NCBI RefSeq assembly: GCF_029227915.1
Contig: NC_079875.1
Coordinates: 22,623,001 to 22,687,000 of the forward strand
Reading direction: 5' to 3'
Length of the DNA: 64,000 bases
From: Hydractinia symbiolongicarpus
Lineage: Eukaryota; Cnidaria; Hydrozoa; Anthoathecata; Hydractiniidae
Part shown: positions 55,058-64,000 of the stretch, piece by piece
Layout of the letters: each line of letters begins with the position of its first letter
How positions within the stretch are numbered: position 1 is the first letter of the stretch
Notes under the pieces: generated by a model
What the model saw: only the letters and a program-made list of their open reading frames with translations
Database searches by the model: none
What the model was told of the DNA's origin: nothing
Made by a program: the position numbers and the translations under genes

Positions 55058-56611
55058 TAGATATTTGCCTTGTATTTTATTTCTTCGGATTTATTCTGAG
55101 TACAATTTTTTTCTAGCATGCAGTATAAATACTGTTTTTTTAATGGTCTGAGTAAAAGTGATAATCGCTCAAAGTTGCTCCCTGTAATTACTAGAATTTC
55201 GTTTTTTAAAATTTTCTTAAGATGCAGGCTTTAAAAGGGTTGTGTGAGAGTTTTAAGGCTCGTTTTCGTTTGTCTGTATTGTCCGCTCTGGCGCAAAATA
55301 CAGCCGAATGAAAACAAGCAAGGAGATGCCCGTCTCGCAATGATTCCTAGGATTAATTATTCTTATTTTTTTCCAAACGAGGCGACTCATTCGTTTCAAA
55401 CTTAGTTTACAACCATAGAGTAAAATTATTTTTATTCTCCAATGTTTGTGGTTGTTTCTTTTTGTTTATATTTTGTCGTTTTGTAAAACAAGTTTAAATA
55501 ACAATAAGATATACTTTATGTTTTTATCCTTAAACATTAAAATCTGCTGTCGATACATCGACAAAAATGTCTATCATTTGTGAAAGAACTTGCGTAATTG
55601 AGAATTTGTGGAGCCTGGAAACGAGGGTCAATATTTGCATGTTTCAATTTTTGCTGACGCTAGCACGCTGCAATAATTTGTGCGGAAATAATTAGTGCGA
55701 TTTCGCCTAAATTCGCACGCCTTGATTCCGGACCTTTTACGGGTTAGAAATTTTTACTTTTTACAGAATAATAATTTTCACCAACAGTTTTTAGTCCACT
55801 GATACGCATTAAAAATACACTCGATATATTTTGTGCTTAATGTTACGTCAAAGGTTTATTGAAGGTGCATTAGACTGTGTTTTCTGATACTTTAAACATT
55901 ACACATCAGGAGTTAAAGTTTAAGAATATTTAAAAAAATCTGTAATATCTTTTTACATGGCTGTTTTTGAAACTTAACAAAACAAAGCCTAATGTTTTCC
56001 TCGTTTGTATCCAAAGTTCGAATATTTTGGGTAAATTTTTGTTCTATTTGTTGTGTAAATAAACACTAGATACAAAAAAGTTTGGGATGTGAGTTGCAAG
56101 AGAGACCATTATTTTTGTTTGAGATAGAGAAAAATTCATAATAGAGAATTTCAAAGAGCAGACAATTGGCCGGTTATTTACAATAACAGTTTTCACCCTT
56201 CCCTTCCAGATTACCAAGTAGATTCGTAATTAAACTTTTGCAAGAGGATTCCGTAGTCGCGAGCCTCGCTCTCATGCATATTGCGTAAACACAGAAGGTT
56301 AGGAAAAGTTCGAAATAGAGAGGGTCCACTGTAGTGAATTTTTTGCGGAGTTACGCTTTTAAGGATAGCGAAAATTCATCTAGAGCAAATGTAAATATTT
56401 CGTAGCTACAGGCTGCAAAGTATTCACCAAACGATGTTCTTCATTCATGCAAAAATACGAACATTTCCACAATATTTCTAGGCTAATTGTTGTAGGCTAA
56501 TTCTTCTCAGGATATGCTTAACATAGCATCGCTTCTAGTCTTCATGTTTACAAACATATGTAACGTATGTAATTAGTAATTTGTTGTTAAAAAATCGTCA
56601 TTATTTTTTTC
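55058..56611. other. Intergenic, ARIH1 to FAM221B (convergent)
   Basis: No gene seen. At about 56302-56333 the sequence TTCGAAATAGAGAGGGTCCA then CTGTA looks like a lone right end of a pogo-like element. At about 55612 CCTGGAAACGAGGGTCAA resembles CCTGGCAACGAGGTTG at 60770, a shared motif of another repeat family. Confidence 0.45.
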
Positions 56612-57649
56612 TCAATTCTTTGTGAAATGGTTATACTTCATACGTAAGGATCTTAGTTGATCATTTTCTTGATTTATATCAGGCACAGCATAAGGTCCAC
56701 TTGCTATGCTGTTAAATACATCACAGTCATCTTCCTTACCTGTTAAGCATATATTTCGAAGATCTGGCAATTCATGAAATGGTAAATATGCTTGTCCATA
56801 AGGCAATTTTTTGTGTTTTCGGGAATCTAAATCGTCAAAAAATGTTTCATGGTTTTCCCAATGTTTGTCACAAGCGGCACATAAAAAATCGGATTCAAAT
56901 ATAAAACAACCACAAAAACGGACCGTGCATTTTCTTGTGTTTGGGTTGTGCTGATCGTGTGTATGCTTGCATCTGCACTTTGCCCTCCACAAGCCTGGAT
57001 TAAATCCAGGTCTTTTTGGTAACCACCATTCACCAATGTCCTCAGGCCTTTCCGGTATAAATGCGAATGCCTTGCAGTTACAATTTGCAGCGAGACATTT
57101 CACTTTAATACTGCTTTTGTTGTACGACGCATGTTCACTTAAATTGTGATCGCAAAAACAACGCGAATGTTTACTTAGTCGGATGCAATCCCAGTCATAT
57201 TCTGGACACCTCCAACCAATGTATACCCCACTTTTAATGGCTTCTAGTGCTGCATTAGTTTCGCCACTGAATAAATTTTGAACTCTGGGTGCAAATTCTT
57301 CTCTGTGCATTGCTCTGGCAACAGAAACTACTTCTTTCTTTTTGGCAGGCACAATAGGCCTTACAGTGTAATTTTTAGGGGAAAGAATAGTAGCTAACTG
57401 AGTCGGTCGATTTCTATTGCTATTAGTTTTAGCACTGACGATACTATCAACCGGAGCTACCCGACTTCTTGGCATTGTTGGACCACTTCGTCCATAGCGA
57501 TTTTGCCGTTGGCCAGGTGCTGCATCGTCTGAAGTGGTCTTACTTAAGTTTTTTATGCTAGATATTTTAACGTTCTTCTTTTTTTCTTCTTTTGGTAGAG
57601 AAACTTGAATGAGTTTCTTGCGTGTTTGTTTTTTCTTTACAGGATCCAT
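56612..57649 (-). CDS. FAM221B: FAM221B-like Cys-rich protein, intronless
   Basis: A single uninterrupted frame of 345 codons. The first about 110 residues are basic and low in complexity. The rest is the FAM221 domain, with Cys/His clusters RCFCDHNLSEH, CLAANCNCKAFAFIPERPED, GEWWLPKRPGFNPGLWRAKC, RCKHTHDQHNP, CTVRFCGCFIFESDFLCAAC and DKHWENHETFF, then LPYGQAYLPFHELPDLRN. Order and spacing match vertebrate FAM221B better than FAM221A. The pattern suggests zinc binding; the family's biochemical role is not established. Vertebrate homologues have introns, so this copy may be a retained retrogene, or the lineage may have lost introns. It is divergent from the gene at 57897 across a 247-bp gap. 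Confidence 0.85.
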   Translation of the reverse strand: MDPVKKKQTRKKLIQVSLPKEEKKKNVKISSIKNLSKTTSDDAAPGQRQNRYGRSGPTMPRSRVAPVDSIVSAKTNSNRNRPTQLATILSPKNYTVRPIVPAKKKEVVSVARAMHREEFAPRVQNLFSGETNAALEAIKSGVYIGWRCPEYDWDCIRLSKHSRCFCDHNLSEHASYNKSSIKVKCLAANCNCKAFAFIPERPEDIGEWWLPKRPGFNPGLWRAKCRCKHTHDQHNPNTRKCTVRFCGCFIFESDFLCAACDKHWENHETFFDDLDSRKHKKLPYGQAYLPFHELPDLRNICLTGKEDDCDVFNSIASGPYAVPDINQENDQLRSLRMKYNHFTKN

Positions 57650-57896
57650 AACATCAGACCAACAAAAACTAAATTCACGTATATAGTTCAGTTAAAACTT
57701 CTACACCTTTTCTTTCCTCTACCCTACCATCTTTGTTTACCTTCTGTTAGACATAAACTGAAACTACACTGGTGTTGAAGCTAGCAACAATCCAAAATGG
57801 CAGTCAGGTAGCGATAAAAGTAAACAAAACAAATAGCAGGATGGCTATGCTCTATTTTTTCCCCAGGATATTCCCTGTTGATTTTTTAAGCATGCA
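57650..57896. promoter_or_regulatory. Putative bidirectional promoter
   Basis: A 247-bp gap between the start codons of the FAM221B-like gene (-) and the unrecognised gene (+). Any 5' UTRs and promoters of both must share this interval. No TATA motif is clear; AAAATGGCAGTC at 57792 resembles a YY1-type site, but this is weak. Confidence 0.35.
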
Positions 57897-58998
57897 ATGG
57901 TTTCACCTACTTTGAAAAACATGGCTATTAAGTGTTTACTTGAATGCAGTGAAAGGATAGAGACACATCATGATATGCATAATGCTGCTGTGTGTGTGGT
58001 GTACCCTCCTGTTGAAATGAACTGGGCAACAGGACAGTCAATTGAATTAGCACTACATAAAAAAGAATTAGTTTGCAAGAACATGAAAAATTTAGAAAGA
58101 CAACTTTGCCAAAGTATGCTAAAAAGCCACCTTTTAAGATTACCAAAGCTGATCAGCAAAAGTTATCACGAAAACCTGGTAAATTTCGGAACCAACAAGC
58201 TCTTTTTCCACCCATAAAAAATAATATTACCAGAAACATGAGTGTCTTATCCATTTCCTTCATGGAGATTTATTGTAAGTCTCAACACTTATGAATATGT
58301 TCGAAGCCACCCAAAGGATATTTGCTATGCCATATATTGTCAACAAACAGTTTTTTATCGTTTCAAGCAAAATTTTATGATGAACAGCTAACTGATATGT
58401 ACAAGGCATTGCAATGTTATAAACCAGATAAAAAGAATGCAGAAGTCATTAAAAAACTCAAAAATATTTCACTGAAAATTTTTGATATGCCAAACAAACT
58501 ACACTTAAAAGCAATTTTAAAGATACCTTTGATCAAGAAAGCCATGAACATTGTGAGAAGAAGGACTCTTGTATCTTGAAAATCGAGAAAACGAAAAAAT
58601 TAACTCAAAGTAGGCACAAGGGCAAATCGAAAAAACTTACCCACAAGAGAAAGGAAAAAATCAAGGGTACACGAACAAAATTTTATCACCAAAGTAACAA
58701 AAACTTTCCTCTTCAAAGTATTAAGAAAACCAAATCTGGCAAATCTAATAACACAACAATGCAAGAATTTCAAAATAAACTCCCAAAACTTAACTGTGAA
58801 AAACACCTAAAGGAAGCTTTATCGCAATACCCAACCAGTTTTTTGGCAGCAGCATGCAATTACTCTTATCTACAAACCTTGAATTACCAAAATTACAGCA
58901 ATTTCTGCAAATCTGAACAAAAGCGCATCTATAAATCAACTGTTAAACTACCTCCAGTTTTTGGGATGAAAGTTGACATAAAGCACTGTAAAACTTAA
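57897..58998 (+). pseudogene. Unrecognised Lys-rich gene with two apparent frameshifts
   Basis: I do not recognise it. Coding-like segments occupy three frames: 57897 to about 58060 (IKCLLECSERIETHHDMHNA), about 58075-58274 (KKPPFKITKADQQKLSRKPG), a second exon from about 58353 (KFYDEQLTDMYKALQCYKPD), then about 58508-58998 (HEHCEKKDSCILKIEKTKKL to VFGMKVDIKHCKT). A clean GTAAGT donor at 58275 and an acceptor TTTCAAG at about 58352 agree in phase. The other two changes, near 58060 and 58505, lie in or beside A-runs and both need the same one-base correction. They may be assembly undercalls in an intact gene of about 350 codons, or true lesions. Lys-rich throughout; no domain, signal or membrane segment seen. 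Confidence 0.45.
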
Positions 58999-61900
58999 TT
59001 TTCAATGATTTATTTTCATAATTATTAACTTTATTATTTTTTGTGTGTGCAATATATTATGTTACAATGAACATTGTCAAGAAAAATTGTTAATGGGACA
59101 ATTTTTCACAATTCAGAATTTGGCTAACAATATAAGTGAAGACAAAAAAATTATGTGGACGATTCAATCATATATAAAATCTGTGACAGTCTTTCCCTTT
59201 AGTTCTGTTTTGTGTTTAATGTTATTTGAAATATCGAAGGTAGTTCATTGAGACTAAAAGTTTGAGTCCTGTGAATCACAGCTAGTAGTAGATAAGAACA
59301 AACCACAAAAAATCAAAATAAATGAAACATGGTTAAAAGTAGAATTCGTGAAAATAAATCCTCGCAAATAATCCACCAGTAGCCACATCCGAAAATAAAT
59401 ACACTCAAAAATTTAGTTAGTGTGGATTTGTTGTGACTACTGAATTTTATAAACTTATTTTTACAAGTGAAAAATTTTTAACTTTTTTTTTTGTTTGTTT
59501 TTTTGTTTTTGAACATGACCAAAATGAAAATAATGCAAGTATTTTGTCATCTTGTCTTTTCTGTGTTGTTGTAAAACATACATTCAGAAAAATTTTGCAT
59601 TCTCTCGTTTTTCTGAATAATACTTTAAAAAATCGTAGCTATTATATATAGTTATTTTTGCTAACTTTGCTAAAACTCACTAACCAATAACAAGCCATGT
59701 ATTTTAAGATCTATTAGTCTTTCTACTGTTTTTTGTTGTTGTTGTTTATTTTATTTTAACTTGCCAGTAATTTTTTGAAGTTTAAATAGGCATCCAGCAA
59801 ATAAAAATTATTTTATAAGTTGTAAAGATTGCCAACAACAATTTTTAAATAAATTACGTAAAGCGAAAAAGAAATGTACCCAGGTAGACAATAACCAAGC
59901 AATGTTTCCCTAGCTAAATAATGTTTGGGAGAAGTGCAAATTAATAAAAACGTGTTGTTATTATTTATCATTTTGTTACGCCACCGCCAACCAGTATAAA
60001 TCTATCATGAATTAGCAGCCAAGATCCAAGCCAAAATTTCCGTTTTATTGAAAAAACATTCTAGGTTGTTTTAAAAGAATTTCGGTTTCTTAAAAGATTT
60101 TTTATTTTTATTCTAAAAGATTTTTGGATAGGCGAAAGTAATCGTATGCTTAAATACGAAAATAAATGTTAAACGTACTAAAAGAAGTAAAGTATTAGTT
60201 TAATAAGCCTTCTTTTATTAAGAATATTTATTGCGTGCATTGCCATTATTTTAGATACATGCTTTAATAAACTACACATAATTTTACAACAACAACTAGA
60301 ACATTATAGGACTACACTGGACTAAAGGCATAACACATATTCCTAACTAACGATTTAACAGTTTAACTTTGAATTTTCATGATCAACCACAATATCATCT
60401 CCAACATCAAATTTTTTTATACGAACTTCTCGAACCTCTTAAACGTATTAAACCGGATCTGAACAGAGTGCAACAAACTTGTGTGTGTATGTGTGACTGC
60501 AGTTGAAATGGGTATATTCTTATCCGCTATCATTTCCGAGAACCGACTGTAAAAAGTGGTGCATTTGCGACTCATGCTTTCGTAAATTGAAAATTTAAGC
60601 GGTGTGAAACTGCTATTATCAACTCTCAAAATTCTACGATTGCCATTATTTTCACGTTTTTTTGACTTCTCATTTTAAGATCTCAGATTTACCAATCTCA
60701 TCTCCAAGGAAATTTATCGCTTTTTTAACTTATCTACAATATGACGTTAAAAAAATTAAATAAGGGGCCTGGCAACGAGGTTGCTTATTGAGCATTTCCA
60801 TATTACACACCTTTCCATAAGAATCCTATTTTTTGGTTTGAGCATCTTAATTCTTAACAAAATGAAATATTTAGCGTTATAAAAATAATTTATAATAAAA
60901 GTGATTATTCAATAATTACTGAAAAAATCGAAAAAATGCTGTTAACAAAGATGCGATGGTATTTAAAACATGGTTAAACAAATACTGCTAAATAAAAACC
61001 AGTGTATAACAAATTTTTGAAATATAGACGACTGGTTACACTACAATGATAAATCTTCTGCTCCATAAATTTCTTTAAGAGCAACCTCATTCCCCACGCC
61101 TGTCCCAAAAACTTAGTTCCTGTGAAATTAACTTCTGTTCGTCACAAATTTTCTGACAATAAACTTTAAATGGGTGTATGAATGATTGTGAAACGATATT
61201 ACAGTTGTAATCGATACTTTGTGAATGTAAAACATGTTTGAAAAGGTTGAATAGCAGTTATGCTCGCACAAAACCACAATCTAGCCTTTAATAACATTTA
61301 CTTCTAGTTGTGTATTTTCAGTAAAACGTAATACTCTGTCGGTATTGTATTCATATCAATGACGGTATTTTGATAAAAAGGGTTATTCATTTTCAAATAA
61401 CCTAAGATATTCGTTAAAATTTGTGGTCGTATACATGGCCATTATACATTAGTTTACGTTTTAATTTTATTAACACTAACCCACTGCAGTCAGCCGATCT
61501 TGGAAGAACATCACATATATCTGTATTTTCTACAGGTACATTGCATAGTGCCCCTTTAGTTTTGGAGATTGTCCTTTTGGCATTTTTGCAACTTTTTTAA
61601 ACAATAACTTTTGTGCAATCAAAATTTGTTGAAGTTAATAGTGGATACCCAGAGGGAAAGTCAAAAATCTCAAAAAAAGACATGGTAAATGGGGATTCTT
61701 AGCTTTTAATTTTTTATGACAAGTTTGACAGACATAACAGTTATCATTATTGCTTGAAACTACGGAAAATTGGAAACATTTTAGATCTGTGAGTTTTGCT
61801 TCATTAAACTTCAAAACAGATTGTTGTCCAAGCACGTATTGCATACAATACAAATATAATATGGTCCTTCTTTAATCATTTTCTTGAAATTAAGTATCCG

Positions 61901-62123
61901 CCTTCCCTGAACCTCACTTTTTTATGATCAAATGCTTTACGGGATCGTTCTTAAAATTTCTAACTATTTATTGCATAACTTTCTTTCCTTTTTGGCAATG
62001 CATTGTCACGCTCACTCTCGTAAAACCACTTTTGTTTTAATTACTCAAAACAAGCACACCACTCGCATATTATTAAATGGTGATAGAAGAGATTAGCTAA
62101 AATAAACCGTTTGTATTAATTCC
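58999..62123. other. No gene recognised
   Basis: AT-rich. Short frames (59045-59251, 59433-59651, 60417-60629 minus, 61635-61853 minus) show no domain. A short motif CCTGGCAACGAGGTTGC at 60770 recurs in degenerate form near 55612, suggesting a dispersed repeat. Confidence 0.45.
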
Positions 62124-63540
62124 TAACTAGTCGGTAAAGCCCGTGGAAAAATCCGCTCAGGCAGGAGAAAAATAAAAAAGAAGCCTTATTTGAATTTTGA
62201 TGACGTCAGCAACCCATGCCCCCCAATAATTCAGAAGCTTGTTTTCACGTTGCCTCCATTGTGTAGAGCTTACAGCGCTGATCAAGAAATTGTATATGAT
62301 CCTGTGCTTTTTGATAAGCGGTTAATGAAATATAAGGGTTTAAAAATTTTGCTGACGTCAGCAATGGCCCGTCAAAACCTGAAAAAATTTTTTTTCGGAA
62401 ATTTGTGTACATGTTGCCTTCATCGCATAGATCTTGAAACACTGATCAAGAAAATGTATAGGTTACTGTGGAAAGTTTATCATTTCTTGAACATAATAGT
62501 ATAATAGTTTAGTAGGCGACGTTTCGGGAGATCATGTACTTTTGACAAACGGGTACGGACGGAGATATGGTGCTTTAAGTGATTTTTGATGATGTCATCA
62601 ACAAGTGCATTCCGAAACGGATTTCGGGATCCAGGTTTCGGAAATTTACCCAAATTGGTCCTAGGTGGTCCCTAGTTAGCCACGCGGTGAAAAAATCATA
62701 GATGTCAATATCTCGTTTCGAAGATATTTGACCTGAAAGTTCTGGGTACACTGTATTGGCTTCTAATTTAATATAGAATATTGACGTTAAGTAGTGTTAT
62801 TGACGTCGCTGCGTAACGTCAGAAAATTTAACATACAGTAGACTCCCGGTTATTCGAAGCCTCAAGGGGGATAAGAATTTACTTCGAATAACCGGGAGTT
62901 CGAATAACTGAAAAATTCGTTTTCCCGCCAGATTTTCAACTTAACCTTAATGGGATGGACTTTTCTTAAGTAATTGAGGCATTGTGGTTCAGTTGAGCGT
63001 GTAAACACAAAGAATTTTTACTTTTTGAAGAAAGAATAAATTTGAACAAATTGTTAACAGGTTTTAAAATATGAAAGTTATAAAGAAAATGTATCTAGTA
63101 AATACAAGGAGTTCAACTCTTAAAAAAATCTTTAATGCTACAGAGTGTAAATAGCCATGAATATTGAAACCTGATTTTTTGAAGAAAAAAAGTGTTTTAA
63201 TCGCAGAAAATCAATGTTCTCACTCGACGATCTCCCAATAAAAAAAATTCGAATAACTGAGGGTGAGTTGGCCTATAATTGGCCCCAAGGGGAATAAAAA
63301 TCACTTCGAATAACCGAATTATTCGAATAACTGAAGTTCGAATAACCGAGAGTGTTTTTGCCTGAGTTGGGTAAGCAGATCCAAGGGGAACGCCATCTCA
63401 CTTCGAATAACCGAATTATTCGAATAAGTACAGGTTCGAATAACCGGGAGTCTACTGTATTAGACACGCTTTTTCGGCAACATCAAAGGAAAATGAGCAC
63501 ATCCACTTTGCCTGTTACAGAGACACGGAGCTGACGAATC
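62124..63540. repeat. Repeat block bounded by dispersed-repeat ends
   Basis: Begins with AACTAGTCGGTAAAGCCCGT then GGAAAAATCCG, the reversed end of the 12944-13300 family, and ends near 63510-63540 with CTGTTACAGAGACACGGAG and ATCTATATATTAG, the opposite end of such a unit. Contains diverged direct repeats (62188-62340, 62341-62470 and a third near 62580) sharing TGACGTCAGCAA/TGATGTCATCAA, TGTTGCCT and CTGATCAAGAAA. The ORF at 62190-62504 is only an open stretch across these repeats. Confidence 0.6.
62836..63457. mobile_element. pogo/Tigger-like miniature element (TA-flanked)
   Basis: TA at 62834-62835 and 63458-63459; perfect termini CAGTAGACTCCCGGTTATTC and GAATAACCGGGAGTCTACTG. Interior holds repeated TTCGAATAACCGGGAGTTCG-type subterminal motifs on both sides, and no transposase. 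Near-perfect ends suggest a recent insertion within the older repeat block. Confidence 0.92.
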
Positions 63541-64000
63541 TATATATTAGTTTTTTCGTTACGCTAAAATTTAACTTCAACATTTTGAAAACAAGAATTT
63601 GTGGATTCGCGAAATGAATTTTTGAATCTTGCAAAAACAAGTATTCGCGCATGAGCTCACAGCAGATGTCTTGAGTCAAAACTTATTGTTAAAAACATAT
63701 ATTTTCAGCAAAAAAAGTTACAAAATACAATTACTTTTTACAATTGACCCATATAAATGATAAAATCAGGGTTCACTGTTCCGAGAGTGTTAATTGCATG
63801 TCGTTCATAAATATATCTACAATGTTTTTTTGTCAGTTACCAGCATAATGCTTGATTAATGGACCTTTAAGTTCTGGTAGTCTACTTATTTTTAAAAATT
63901 TTGTGGCGGAATATTTCGTTTTTACTGCTTGATATCTGGACGTGTCAACAGTGAGAACTAAGGCAGCCATTTCTGTGACTGTTGGCAAAATCTGTTCTTC
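63541..64000. other. Window end; no gene recognised
   Basis: AT-rich sequence without an identifiable coding segment. An exon of a gene beyond the window cannot be excluded. Confidence 0.4.

Noticed and set aside
62190-62504. 104-codon plus-strand ORF as a gene
   Set aside because: It spans diverged direct repeats and has no domain or splice context.

Overview
This window is nuclear DNA of an animal. Four conserved metazoan genes can be read through GT-AG introns, the sequence is strongly AT-rich, and the introns carry many transposon remnants. No single motif fixes the species. The gene set (a synaptic UNC13 with C2A, C1, C2B, MUN and C2C domains, plus ARIH1, DDX46 and FAM221B), the AT richness and the repeat style fit an early-branching animal, most likely a cnidarian. 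That assignment is an inference.

Layout. About 1.3-28.1 kb (+) is a large UNC13/Munc13 gene with more than 45 exons. It appears to have two alternative 5' ends: a long form beginning with a C2A domain, and a short form beginning with an unrelated 169-codon exon at 7701-8208. The short form joins in exact phase to the pre-C1 exons and gives a closed 1,346-codon reading frame. Its introns hold an RTE-type retrotransposon remnant, a hAT-like terminal-inverted-repeat (TIR) element, two TTAA-flanked elements, several minisatellites and an intronic 110-codon ORF. About 30.4-35.9 kb (-) is a complete three-exon DDX46/Prp5 spliceosomal helicase. About 36.1-40.9 kb is a decayed DNA transposon with near-identical 45-bp inverted repeats. 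It contains broken pieces of a large uncharacterised Cys/His-rich protein, a reversed retrotransposon endonuclease fragment and a nested TTAA element. About 42.6-55.1 kb (+) is a complete 15-exon ARIH1 RBR ubiquitin ligase of 517 codons, with more elements in its introns. About 56.6-57.6 kb (-) is an intronless FAM221B-like gene, facing a divergent, unrecognised lysine-rich gene (57.9-59.0 kb, +) that carries two apparent frameshifts. From about 59 to 64 kb I see no gene; the last 2 kb are repeats, including a clean TA-flanked pogo/Tigger-like miniature element.

The host genes are not a pathway: vesicle priming (UNC13), pre-mRNA splicing (DDX46), cullin-linked ubiquitination (ARIH1) and an uncharacterised Cys-rich protein (FAM221B). 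The most novel items are the inverted-repeat element carrying the uncharacterised protein family, the two-promoter structure of UNC13, an in-phase 66-nt cassette exon beside its C1 domain, and a two-member TTAA element family in introns of two different genes.
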